From Centrapalus pauciflorus (Eukaryota > Streptophyta > Magnoliopsida > Asterales > Asteraceae), in assembly GCA_020465985.1 (NCBI GenBank), contig JAANYP010003878.1, positions 226,001 to 290,000 on the forward strand: DNA of 64,000 nt, read 5' to 3'. How positions within the stretch are numbered: position 1 is the stretch's first letter; every line of letters begins with the position of its first letter. Positions 35,566 through 47,774 of the stretch are shown here, piece after piece. The notes under the pieces are model-generated. The model saw only the letters and a program-made list of their open reading frames with translations. It was not told the DNA's origin and made no database searches. The translations under genes and the position numbers were made by a program.

Positions 35566-37451
35566 TTCTCTGCCAGATTTGTTTTCGTTGTTTATTTGTT
35601 TTCAATCCGTTAATATCATGCAACTCTTATAATATTATTTTTTATGTTTGCCTTAATATCACGCAACTCTTCACCACAAGATATTAACTTTCATTTAAAT
35701 ATCAAATTAATACAATCAACGTTGAAGTCTATAAAATTACATAGAGTATATTAAATTACATGTGAATCCATATTACTAAACTAACAAGCCGAATCAATAT
35801 ACAAATCCAAGTATATAGAAGTACACTAAGAAAAGTTTACTCTTCAAAACCAAGAATCTCAACTCAACTTTGCATCTCCGTTATACCCTACATATATAAA
35901 ATAAAATTCATGCAATGGTAGTTTTAAGTTCAACTAAATATAAATTGAACATATGTAAATACATTGTAAAAGTTTACCATGTAAAACTAGAACCATATAA
36001 CTATACTGGTTACATATCATTAGCTCTACAAGTTCCATCATTTCCTCGTGCTTTTCAACATGTCAGACTTCCAAGCTGTATTAGGTGCCTAAATGAAATG
36101 CAACAAACAATTGCAAACACATAATATTAATTATTCCCTTCAATCTAGAATCAACCTAATAAACAATATTTATTTATGCAGATAAATATTACATTGCTTA
36201 ATTGCCACTATTTTTAGTTATCTAAAACTACAATCCTTGATTGACCTAAAATTCCAAAGTTCGAGGCTAAAGCGATAAATATTTATTTATGTGGCAAAAT
36301 CTTTAAAATTAATTAACATATCAAATTAAACCAAACTTTTTTTATCAATAATAGTAACATATCAAATTAAACCAAACTTTTTTTATTTTTTTAAGTTTTT
36401 CAAAGATTTCATAAACACCAAATTTGTTATTCCTATTAATTAATAACTAGTTTTAAACAAATTCTAAATAAAGTAATTAACGGGTAACAAATCAATTAAT
36501 TATTCACATTTATATTTACGATTAAAAATTTAATTAGACTAATTCAGACAATAAACCAAAATGGAATAGAAATATATAAACGACTTAATATTTAAATAAC
36601 GTTCACTTATAAGTTAATATTAAATGTTCATTGAGATTAAAATAAATACACTAAAATTATACGTAGTTGACTACCGATTAAAGTATACAGAAAATTACAT
36701 AATTAATTATTAGAATACCGAGTTGATTAATAATAATTAATGAAACAGTTTAAGTTAAACGAACAATAATTGCAAACCAAACTTAATGGGTAGCTAGAAG
36801 ACCAACCTAGCTAAGCTCTATCGAATTCCTACTTTAAGTTCGTTCTTATAGATCAGATCGATTCGTAGCGGATTCAGGTTGTCATCGTGATTTTGCTAAG
36901 CTGCTTTTAAGGTACGGATTCCTTACTTCTTTCAACGTTACTCTTGAGTTGTTCAATGTGTGAATTGCATGCTAATATTTGACAGTTGAATTTTGATTTC
37001 TCGTGTCAATTTCTTTTTCAAAAGCAAATATCGTTTTTAAATGCTCATAAAACATTTGCCAAATACCCTTTTCACCTGCACGTGCTCATTACTAACTGAA
37101 AGAGCAAGTACTCATTTTGATAAGGTGTCATGAGCCTTTTGACTTTGAATTCTAATAAAACCAGAAAAATTGAACCTGATTTTAGTAGCCTTTATACTTG
37201 GACTCCCGACACTATATATCGAAAAACAACTCAAAAATATGAAATCTATCAACCACCACATAATTAGCAAAATCCCTAACATCCGGTCAAATTTCTCAAA
37301 CAAAGAAAGCAACAATTCTAAAAGGAAACCAAATCAACAAATTTTAGCAAACCATAAACCCATATAACCTAGAAACATAAACAAATTGAAGAGTGTAACA
37401 ATCTGTTCGTGTGTATGTAGCAATCGGTTCTTGATTGGGATTATGTTAGCT

Positions 37452-38140
37452 CGGGAAGTGTAGTGTAATGTCATACACTCCTTCCGAACCAGATGCACAA
37501 AGCTGGTGCACTCAGTGTAGTCTTTCATATGATATTGATTATTACACATTTTGTTAGGATGCTCGGTAAACAAAATACGTCATCGTTCATTATATTTTTG
37601 AATATGTAATAATGGAACTTGTTGAGCCTCAGCAGGACTTGTTTTAACGTGCCAATAGACCCTCATGCTTAAATTAATGATTAGTCTATATGTTATAATG
37701 GTTCATATTGGACTTTGACAACACTTATTACTCATCTAAGTCATAACAAATTATAAGTAATGTTGGACTTTAAAAAACTATTGATTATTCGTTTAATATT
37801 AAAACAAATTATATTAGGCATTGTTCGGCCCTAACAAATACAAGTAACTATTATGATGTTATAATAGTTTATAGTTGATCATGTATATATATATATATAT
37901 GGATTATGCATGTACATATATATATTATTTGTTTAAAAAGTAACACATTACCTATTAATATCAACCGAATACAACTAATTTATATGTTCGGTTCTAACAT
38001 GTATATGGACGTGTGTATTTGAATTGTATTCATATTTAATAATCTATTTTTTTTTGGAAAATGAAAAATGGGAGTGTAGTGTAATGTCATACACTCCTTC
38101 CGAATCAGATACATTAAGGTGACGCACTCAACGAAGTCTT
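37452..38140. repeat. Direct repeat inside the CACTA element
   Basis: GGGAGTGTAGTGTAATGTCA followed by TACACTCCTTCCGAA occurs at about 37455-37490 and 38070-38104, with similar sequence after it. Confidence 0.7.
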
Positions 38141-38247
38141 TGTTGATTCAACTATTTGTTGATTCAGCCTTTATTTTCTTGACAATCTGGTGTGGAGGTG
38201 GATATTATTTTTTAAAGAATCTATTTTTAAAACATTCATTTTCAAAA

Positions 38248-38890
38248 TCCGTCGCTGATCCGTTGCATATCCGTCACTAATCTGTCGCTAATTGTCTGTC
38301 ATAAAATCCGTCACTAATTTATGTCGCAAATCTGTCACTAATCTGTCACAATAAAGTTGTCGCAAATCCGTTCCGTCACTAATCTGTCGCTGATTGTCTG
38401 TCATAAATCCGTCACTAAATTTATGTCGCAAATCTATCACTGATCTGTCACAATAAAGTTGTCGCAAATCCATTGCTGAAATCCGTTGATAATCTGTCGC
38501 TGATACGTCACTAAGTTGCTGTCACAAATTTGTCGCTGAAATCTGTCGTTAATCTGTCGCTGATATGTCGCTAAATTGCTGTCACAAATCTGTCGCTGAA
38601 ATCTGTCGGTAATCTGTCGCTGATACGTCGCTAAGTTGCTGTCACAAATCTGTCGCTGAAATCTGTCGCTAATCTGTCGCTGATATGTCGCTAAGTTGCT
38701 GTCACAAATCTGTCGGTAATCTGTCGCTGATCTGTCGCTAAGTTGCTGTCACAAATCTGTCGCTGAAATCTATCGGTAATCTGTCGCTGATATGTTATTT
38801 ATGATCCGTCGCTAATCTGTTGCAGATTCGTCACTAATCCGTCGCTAAAGTTCCGTCGCAAATTCCGTCACAAGATCCGTCGCTGATACT
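38248..38890 (-). repeat. Right subterminal array with 60-bp higher-order repeat
   Basis: TCYGTCGC(T/A) motifs run in the opposite sense to the left array. 38491-38796 is a tandem of a 60-bp unit (AATCTGTCGCTGATACGTCG, then CTAAGTTGCTGTCACAAAT and so on), about five copies, one shortened. 38270-38475 holds two copies of another unit of about 100 bp. Confidence 0.85.
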
Positions 38891-38909
38891 CATTTTTCTA
38901 GTAGTGATT

Positions 38910-39448
38910 TAAACGGTACAGAAAAAATTCAATGACATGGATTAAAAAAATAGATTGCTATTTAATGACATAAACCATAGTCCATAATGTAATATAAATT
39001 ATTAAAATATTGTTTTAGGTTAGTGACAATATAAAAAAATTGTAAAAAAGGTCACCTTCCATAATAATAATTTGAACCCATGATGTAACATGTTATTGGA
39101 GTGACTTAATTATCACTCTATGTCTTCTGGTAGTTTTTTATTATGGACTTTATTTATATATCAAAATATAAAAATGGAAAATTCGAATTTGATATTTATA
39201 GTCAAAAATAAAAATTTAAGAAATGAATAACCAATTTATTTGATAAAAAATATCACTGAAATAAAACTGGTTGTTATTTGTTAAAAACTTTTTTTTTTTA
39301 TTATGATTTATGTAAGATTCTTATCTTACAAAAATGACAAACAAAAAAGTTCTTTTACATGTAAGTTTTCTTTGTCATAAGTCATACTATCAATTAACAA
39401 CATTATAAAATCAGATGTCAAGACGTAAACCAAAAATAACCAGATCAC
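38910..39448. other. AT-rich spacer
   Basis: No gene or clear repeat is seen. Confidence 0.4.
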
Positions 39449-39451
39449 TTA

Positions 39452-40770
39452 GGGGGTGTTTGATAGTCACTTATCAGGTTCTTATAAGAGGTAACCTCTT
39501 ATTCGGTAAAACGAAATACTGATAAGTGCGTTTCACATGTAGAAGATATAAGAGTCAAAATTCTCTTATCATGTCTTATCAGGATAAGACTTTGATATGC
39601 TTCTTATCACCACTTATCACACAAAAAAAAAATACACGTCTCTCCCACCCCACCCCACCCCACCCCACGGGGAATCGAAGGCCAAAGTAGGTTTTTAGTA
39701 GTAGTTCATGAGACCTCGAATTCCCACGTTCCAGCTTGCATTATGCCAACAAGTCCCACCCACCCACCCTTACCTTTACCCCATACCTTACCTCACCCAC
39801 CCTACCCCTACCCTACCCTATCCTAAACCCCCTACCCTACCCACCCCCAACCCACCCCACCCTAAACATACCTTACCCTCAACCACCTAATCTCACCCTA
39901 CCCTAACTACCCTTAACTTACTTATATCACCCCATCCACATCTCCACCCTTAACCCTACCCACCCCACTCCCATACTTACCCTATCCCACTCTACCCCGC
40001 CCCTACACTAACCCATCAAACCTACCCACCCCACCTCACCCCTCCTTATCCCACCCCACCCTACCCCTATCTCTTCCCACCCCTACCCCTCAAACCTACC
40101 CACCTCACCCCTACCCTACCCCTCAAATCTACCCATCCCCACCCACCTTACCCCTCAACCTACCCACCCTACCCCTACACCATTACCCTACCCTATTTAC
40201 CCCACCCACCCTCAACCTACCCACCCCTACCCTACCTCTTACCATATTTATTATAACGAGAAATATTCCAACACTTTTTGATAAAATTTATTATTTTTCA
40301 ATTACATATCTATATAACTTATAAACTTAAGTTATTTGGAAATTAATAAACATAACCTTATAAACTTGATTATAACTTATAAACTTTAATTGTTATTTGA
40401 TTCTTGAAAGCATGTTGGTTATATGTTTATTGAATGCATTTATGTTACTTGATTATAACTTATAAACTTGAATTGGTTTCTTACTTAAATCTTGTTAATG
40501 TTATTTGAATGATATTAAATGTTTACATAGATCACTTTGATTCAATGATATTATTCTTACTTGATATTTGACTTTAATCAATGATATCTGTTTGGTTTTG
40601 GGAATTAATATGTAAAATTAATAAAAATAACAGAATCAAATAATTTATAAAACAAATAGACTTATTGAATTCTCTTATCAGATCTTAGTATCTTATCAGG
40701 ACCACCTCTCATCAATCAGAAGTGGAATCAGACATCAGACAATTAACCTATTATGCAATCAAACAACACC
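39452..40770. mobile_element. TTA-flanked MITE-like element carrying a C-rich tract
   Basis: Ends GGGGGTGTTTGATAGTC and GCAATCAAACAACACC are inverted-complementary and flanked by TTA (39449-39451; 40771-40773). Subterminal CTTATCAGGTTCTTATAAG and TCTTATCAGATCTTAG also resemble each other. The core 39640-40245 is a C-rich low-complexity block. No coding. Confidence 0.68.
39640..40245. repeat. CCCTACC/CCCACC degenerate C-rich repeat
   Basis: About 600 bp of short units (CCCACC, CCCTACC, CCTTACC and similar) with almost no G on the plus strand; the complement is GGGTAGGGTGGG-type. It is not the plant telomere repeat (CCCTAAA). Open frames across it are compositional artefacts. Confidence 0.9.
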
Positions 40771-41305
40771 TTAATATATTATGTTATTCCTAGGAATTCG
40801 TGTCATTCATATGAGTTGACGAAGCCTTCATATGACTTCGAGTCTTTATTTTTTGTTATTTCTAAGAATTATAAAAATCTTGAATCGGTTCAATCTTTTA
40901 ATCATTCCTTATTGAAATGATCGTTTTGAATTCCCTTTTTTCTTTTCTTCTACATATACTGGTATCATATCTAGTGTTCTAGTCATAAGAAGTTTACTTT
41001 TACCGTCTCGACACATAATAAGATAAAATCCCTCGTTGTTTACATCAAAACTGTCAAGATCGAGATCTTATTTAGAATCATTTTCATCTTTGTAACTTTA
41101 TATAATACATTAATTATACAACAATTCAAAAAAATATTTATACACTAAATTGTGAAGCAACATACCTTCATATTTTGAATGTTTATAGTTATACACAAAA
41201 GTTAACCAATTATACATCCTATAATTCGACACACTATCTCTAATAGATAAGATGGTTGGATCGTATCGGTACACGATCCTACCGGGAAACCGGTTGAAAG
41301 GGTCC

Positions 41306-42614
41306 TGTGACACCCCTCACTTTCTATACTATAACAATACCCTATATAGCATGGTATGTGGGGCGGAGTCAAATTCATCATACAATGGATCGACTCGTGG
41401 CGAAAGAACATAACAACTATTATTCTCCAACAGTGTTTTAGTACAACTTATTCAATCGAAATACATAATACATAATCAGGAATTTAAAATATTGACAAAT
41501 TATTCATAAACTTTCTCTTTTCCTTTGCCATTAGAGGTTCCTTCCTCAGTACCTGAGTATAAACATGTAAGGGTGAGCGACAACGCCCAGCAAGTACTAA
41601 TCACATTGGGTGGAATAACGTAATTCAAAAAATAATTTATAACTGGTAAGAAAATGTATAAAAATAACATTTTTGTGAAAATAATTTTTCCGTGAAATTA
41701 ATACAGCGACTTGCAACTGAAAGCTGTGAAGAAACCATGATACAAGAGAAATTGATTTCTTCATTTCATACCCGAGTTAAATGGGTATGTTTGTGAATGA
41801 AATTAATTACTACTATTTTCATAAAGACTTTCCATCATTTATCGTTATAAAATTTACTGGTATATTATTACCCGGATAAATCACAGAGAAATATCCTTCG
41901 TGCCATCTCAAAAGGCTTCGCCATTTTGGCGTCATTATGTTGCCATCTCAAAAGGCTATATTATTATTATAATATTTCCAGTATCCTTACGTTGATATTC
42001 ACGAAGTCATACCAACGACGATTATGCATAGAAATTATGTAACTTTAGATAAATAATGTCATAGTTCCAATATAATAAGAAATACTGAATCATAACATAA
42101 ATCATATAACATCACAGAGTCAAATAAAATGATTCAGCATCATGAATAGAATAATAGGCTCAAAGTGGAAGTGATTAGAAACTTACAGTAGTTCAGAAAC
42201 GATTATAAGAATTTCGTAAAAGAGAAGTAGAAAAATACTCAAATATGACTCTTTGTTTAATAGTGATATTTATGAGTATTCATACGATTTTCATTCAAAG
42301 GAAAGGCGTCAATTTATAACCTCAATATTTCGACAGTTTACGTATTTTACGCATGTCTTGACAATCTACCGACGTTCGTGTCAGTCGAAAAATTTTCCAC
42401 CGACACTTTCAATTCAATTCACTTTCTATGTGCAATAATGCACATTTATAATATACACCCTTAATCTATCATATATTTACATATAACCCCCCTCGTCTAT
42501 TATAAATATTTATTTAACACCTTTTTATAATTATAATTATTATCATTATATGTAAAATGCGATACGGTTTAATAATTACCTTCTAATTTCTCGATGAATT
42601 TTCGGGATGTTACA
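41306..42614 (-). repeat. 3' LTR of element 2 (1309 bp)
   Basis: Aligns over its full length with 48385-49695. Bounded by TG/CA in minus-strand sense. Confidence 0.93.
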
Positions 42615-42905
42615 TCATGTTTCCCTTAAGAAAATTTCGTCCTCGAAATTTAGATTTTGAACAAATTTGGATAACGTTTCCTCATGTCAGCTTTCCTCTT
42701 TTTCTAAATCTTACAATTCCTTTCCAAGGGGATACCTTCAAGAAAACGCGATCGCCTGGGTGGAACACTACTGTTCTCCTTTTCTTATCACCATAACTTT
42801 TTTTAACGGCTCTGAGCTGTTTTCAAACGTTCTCTAATTTGGTCTACTTTGGTTGCTGTTTCTTGTATTAACTCGGGACCCAATTGTCTTCTTTCACCAA
42901 CCTCA
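42615..42905 (-). pseudogene. Remnant of the integrase C-terminus, internally deleted
   Basis: Frames here read a short GDRVFLKVSPWK-like stretch and, soon after, the final MRKRYP-type tail of a chromovirus polyprotein. The several hundred bases that normally lie between them (rest of integrase and chromodomain) are missing, so the element cannot encode an intact integrase. Confidence 0.6.
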
Positions 42906-42907
42906 TA

Positions 42908-45900
42908 CTAGCACAATGGTGTCTGACACTTTCGTCCATATACTGCTTCATATGGTGCTGCTTGTATGCTGGAATGATAACTATTATTATAAGCGAATTC
43001 AACCAGTGGCAGATGTTCATCCCAATTCCATTCGAAATCTATTACACAAGTTCGCATCATATCTTCCAATGTTTGAATTGTGCGTTCACTTTGACCATCT
43101 GTTTGAGGATGGTAAGCAGTACTCATTTTTATCAGGGTAACTAACTCTCGTTGAAAGCTCCTCCAGAACTTTGAGGTGAATCGACTGTCACGATCTGACA
43201 CTATAGATACCGGTACTCCATGTAAGGATACAATCTCCATTATGTATATCCGTGCTAGTTTGTCTAACGGAAATGTCTCTTTAATGGGTAAAAAGTGGGC
43301 TGACTTGGTTAGACGGTCAATTATCACCCATATGGCATCATGTCCTTTCTGGGTTTTCGGAAGCTTAGTCACAAAGTCCATTGTGATGTGATCCCATTTC
43401 TACTCTGGAATTTCGAGCGGTTGTAAGTCTCCATAAGGCTTTTGATGTTCAGCTTTAACCTGTTGACAAGTTAAACACTTTTCTACCCACTTTCCAACAT
43501 CTCTTTTCATTGCTGGCCACCAATAGTTATTTTTCAAATCTCTATACATTTTCACACTGCCGGGATGTACTGAATACCTTGTATTGTGCGCTTCGGCCAA
43601 TACATGATTTCGTAGTCCTATTGATGGGATCCAAACTCTTCCCTCGTAGCATAATATCACTCTTCCGTCCATGGTTAGCTGCTTCTCATACCCTTTTATT
43701 CTTTCTGCACATTGTTTACTTTCCTTGAGGACTTCCTGTTGTTTCTCTTTGACTTGATCTAGGAAATCCATACATACTTCTTTGACACACAACTTGACCA
43801 TTGTAGCTCTTCCACTTGTCTTTTGACTTAGCGCATCAGCTACTACATTAGCTTTTCCTGGATGATATAATATTTCACAGTCGTAATCTTTTAGTAATTC
43901 CAACCATCTCCTTTGTCTCATATTCAAATTCTTCTGAGTGAATATGTATTTCAAGCTTTTGTGGTCTGCATAAATTTCACATTTTTCTCCGTACAAATAG
44001 TGACGCCATAATTTTAATGCAAACACCACAGCTGCCAACTCTAGGTCATGTGTTGGGTATTTTCTCTCATGTACTTTGAGTTGTCGGGATGCGTAAGCTA
44101 TCACTTTGCCATGTTGCATCAAAACACATCCTAATCCATTTAGGGATGCATCACTATACACGAAAAATCCTCCTCTTCCCTCTGGTAGACATAAAATAGG
44201 CGCACTCACCAATTTCTTCTTTAACATCTGAAATGCTTCATCTCTTGCTTCATTCCATTCATATTTAGCATTCTTTCGTGTTAATGATGTAAGCGGTGCG
44301 GCAATCTTGGAGAAGTCTTGTATGAATCTTTTATAGTAACCTGCCAAGCCTAGAAAACTACAAACTTCTGTTGGAGTTCGGGTTTTTCCTATTTGGTTAT
44401 TGCTTCTACCTTTCCAGGATCAACTTTAATACCTTCGTGACTTACTACATGTCCCAAAAATTGCACCTCTTTCAACCAAAATTCACATTTTGAGAACTTT
44501 GCATAAAGTTTTTCTTTCTTTAAAAGTTCCAATATTATCCTGAGATGTCGGGAATGCTCTTCTTCAGATTTGGAATAAATGAGAATATCAACTATAAAGA
44601 CGATCACAAACTTATCCAAATAAGGTTTACAGACTCGATTCATCAAGTCCATAAAAGCTCCAGGTGCATTGGTCAAACCAAACGGCATAACTAAAAATTC
44701 ATAATGTCCATACCTTGTCCTAAATGCCGTTTTTGGTATGTCAGACTCTTTGACTTTCAATTGATGATACCCTGACTTTAGATCAATCTTTGAAAAATGG
44801 CTAGCTCCTTGAAGTTGATCAAAAAGGTCATCAATACTTGGGAGTGGATACTTGTTTTTGATAGTGACTTTATTCAATTCCCGATAATCGATGCACAACC
44901 TCATTGACCCATCCTTTTTCTTTACAAATATACTGGAGCTCCCCAAGGTGAGACACTTGGCCTAATGAATCCTTTATCTAATAGCTCCTGGAGTTGGTTT
45001 TTCAATTCATTCATTTCCATAAGGGCCAATCGATATGGGGCTTTGGATAGAGGGGCTGTTCCAGGTACTAAATCAATGGCAAACTCCACTTGCCGATCGG
45101 GAGGTAACCCAGGTAAATCTTCTGGAAACACTTCAGGAAAATCTCGAACAACGAGAATGTCATTGAGATTTGAGCATTTCTTTCCTTTCTCATTAACATG
45201 AGCCAAGTAAGCTATGCATCCTTTACGAAGACATTTTCGGGCTTGAATTGAGGTTAGAAAGTTAGATGATGTCAGGTTTTGTTCTCCCCGGAAAATTACT
45301 TCTTTTCCTTCAGGTGTGTAAAATTTAACAGACTTGGTCTTGCAAAGAATTGATGTATTATTTTTGGACATCCAATCCATGCCAATGATAATATCAAATT
45401 CTCCTAACGACATTGGAATTAGGTCAATAGGTAACTTATTCCCTTCGACTTCTATGCCACAGTCAGGACACCATTTATTCAAGTATATTCGTTCATTGTT
45501 GGCTATTTATACTTCTATCCCTATTTTCATATGCACAACAGGTAATGATGATGTCTCACATAGACGATGAGATATGAATGATCTAGATGCGCTCGAATCA
45601 AACAATACTTTAGCGTAAGCTGTGTTGATTATGAGTGTACCTGAGACAACATAATTGATTTCTCTAGCCTTCTGTGCAGTCATCTGAAATGCTCTTCCAG
45701 TGGTCTTGTTTGACGTTCGATTTTCTTTCACAGTGGTGGTCCTTTTATGTGTTTTCTTTGTTGCTCCCCCTTTTGTGTTAGTTCGTTGGGGACAGTCAGG
45801 TGCTGAATGGTTAGGATCTTGACAAATAAGACAACTACGATTTTTCACGAGACAATCGCGGGTTTTATGACCCATTCTTCCACACGTAAAACAAGCACCT

Positions 45901-46862
45901 GTATTTGCCAGACATGGCTTGTCACCATGAAACTTCCCATAATTATCACAAGCTTTTCCCTTTTTGTCAATGCCGTATCGATTACCCGAACCTGCATTAT
46001 GGAATCGAAATGCATTGTTCTCATGAGTCTTTCCTTTAAACTTCTTGTTTTCTGGATGACGTGTTTTCTCTTCCTCTCATTTCCTCTTATCAACCCTTCC
46101 TTCGTCTTTCTTTCTTCCATACTCTCTCTCGGCCACCAATGCTGCTTCTACTGCTTCACGATAAGTTCTTGGTTGAGTCATTGCCGTCGGCTCCCTGATG
46201 GTGGTTTTTAATCCGACAACAAACCTTTTTGCTTTTAGCATTTCAGTGGCTACAAGGTAGGTAGCAAAGCGAGACATTTCAGTGAATCTATTGGCATACT
46301 CCGTAACAATTTGAGTGCCTTGTTTTAGGTTCAGAAATTGTTCTTCAAGAGCATCTAGCAGACCTTGAGAACAATATTCATCAAGAAAGTACCTCTTAAA
46401 TTCTTCCCACGTGACATTTTCTATGTCTCCCATACCAATAGTTTCAATTAACATTTCCCATCAATGGATAACTGTTCCTCGCAACATCATGGTGGCATAA
46501 ACCACTTTCCTATTATCCCCACACCTGCTTATGCGAAAGATGTTCTCCATTACTTTTATCCAGTTAGTCGATTTAATTGGATCAGCTTCTCCATTAAATT
46601 TTGGAGGATTAGCACTTACAAATTCCTTGTATGTGCATTCTCTTTCTCCCGTAGGATTATTGGGTCTTTGATGATACCCTTGTTCTTTTAGTATACCAGG
46701 TACGACAGCCCGTAACATTCGAGCAAATTCTTGGGATAGGTTTGGTTCTGATTCGTTGTTAGTGACCCGAGGCCTGGTTCTTGGTCTGCCTCTTCGGCCT
46801 GCTGCAGGTGGGGTGATCATAGGAATTGGCTCAGGAGACTCCTCTCTTCTAGACGGTGCCAT
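42908..46862 (-). pseudogene. Broken gag-pol of element 2
   Basis: From the ATG at 46862 the frame gives a gag domain (to about 46080), a zinc-knuckle region near 45900-45800 (C..CGRMGHKTRDC and a second knuckle), protease (near 45600; the usual DSGA reads DSSA), RT with FIVDD (first position changed from F/Y-X-DD; near 44600), RNase H, and integrase to 42908. Breaks: stops at about 46459, 46077, 45507, 44389, 43400 and 42908; a 2-bp insertion near 44935; a 1-bp deletion near 44385. Most stops fall where the family has tryptophan. The element is non-functional by itself. Confidence 0.9.
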
Positions 46863-47036
46863 TGTCTGAAATTTTTTTTATTTATTAGAATGCTTTAACT
46901 TCATATTCTAAGTTAGTAATTAATTACTATAGTCAAATTGAGCATTATGTACTTGATCACAATAATTATTTTAACTAGAAATCGTTTATTCATTTCATAG
47001 AGAATTTCTTATTCATAGAAAAAGTACATAACACTT

Positions 47037-47774
47037 TTATGGTCTTATATTGGGAGATGATCCTCTGTTAGGTCTAGGGGGTGGCGGTTGATATCTTATT
47101 GGTTGTTGTCCATACACAATCATCCTTAGGCGTGCATTGTCTATGTCTAAAGCATTTGCCCTTGCTCGTTCTGCCTGTAATTGTTGTGTAACTTCTCGTA
47201 GCTCGTGTCTGAGAATGATTATTTCTTCATGTGAATGTTCATTCTCTTCTCTTAAGGAATTTATTTGCTCTATCCTATGTTCCATCATTGCCTCGAGATC
47301 CTGATTTTGCACACGTCGCATGATTATTTCTTCCACCAAGGTTCTAGTTCTGACGGTTGTTTCGTCATCTGTTAGTCCTGCTTCTGGTTCAGGTTCTTCA
47401 TTTTCTTCTGGAGATGGTGGTGGTGCTAAGACAGGGGCACCCCGGTTTTCTGCTTCCCATGGAAAAGACACTTGTAAGTTCATAGGATGTTCCTCGTCAT
47501 CATCTTCAATCTCTATTTCGACCTCTACGAAATTGAGCGTCTTGCATAAGATTATTGAGGTTTTCTTCTGGGGCATCTTCTTCAGGATTCTCTTCAGGGT
47601 TTTCTTCAGGTTCTTCTTCCGAACTTCTTCAGGATCTTCCTCCATATATTCCTCCGGGTCTTCCTCTGGATCTTCCTCCGGGTCTTCCTCTGGATCTTCC
47701 TCCATAGGCATATTGCTATTTATGGGGTCTCTTAATGGTAGGGGTTCTTGAAAGTTATCGAGTGTTTCTTCCAC
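47037..47774 (-). CDS. Extra ORF upstream of gag: acidic-repeat, coiled-coil protein
   Basis: About 245 codons open on the same strand as gag, between the 5' LTR and gag. First in-frame ATG at 47711 (about 224 residues); the open frame begins farther up, next to TATATATTACAG at about 47826, which looks like a splice acceptor. The N-terminal part is a tandem EEDPEEDPEE repeat, then a basic stretch, an acidic EIEIEDDDEE patch, a Pro/Glu-rich linker, and a heptad-rich C-terminal half (about residues 150-220, EHRIEQINSLREENEH..LREVTQQLQAERARANALD) ending in a Pro-rich tail. No known domain is recognised. The basic stretch (about 47520-47630) looks out of frame with the PEE repeat on both sides, as if two indels compensate. 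Retained reading suggests former function; the role is unknown. Confidence 0.6.
   Translation of the reverse strand: MEETLDNFQEPLPLRDPINSNMPMEEDPEEDPEEDPEEDPEEYMEEDPEEVRKKNLKKTLKRILKKMPQKKTSIILCKTLNFVEVEIEIEDDDEEHPMNLQVSFPWEAENRGAPVLAPPPSPEENEEPEPEAGLTDDETTVRTRTLVEEIIMRRVQNQDLEAMMEHRIEQINSLREENEHSHEEIIILRHELREVTQQLQAERARANALDIDNARLRMIVYGQQPIRYQPPPPRPNRGSSPNIRP

Larger units (their letters stand above)
35156..38906. mobile_element. Non-autonomous CACTA (En/Spm-like) element
   Basis: The right end is TTTTTCTAGTAGTG, the inverse of CACTACTAGAAAAA. The left end, CCTACTAAAAACTGGAGTATC, is its decayed counterpart. GAGTATCAGCGACGG follows on the left, and the right end, read inward, gives GAGTATCAGCGACGG too. 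Dense GACGGA subterminal arrays occupy both ends, as in CACTA elements. The left tip is mutated and the 3-bp TSD is imperfect (ATG/ATT). No transposase is visible in the 2.7-kb interior. Confidence 0.75.

Noticed and set aside
39708..39890. Pro/Thr/His-rich 60-codon frame
   Set aside because: It is an artefact of the C-rich repeat.
39640..40245. Interstitial telomeric repeat
   Set aside because: Units are CCCTACC/CCCACC; the plant telomere unit CCCTAAA is essentially absent.
47320..47751. Serine/glycine-rich plus-strand frame of 143 codons
   Set aside because: It is the antisense reading of the acidic-repeat ORF of element 2.
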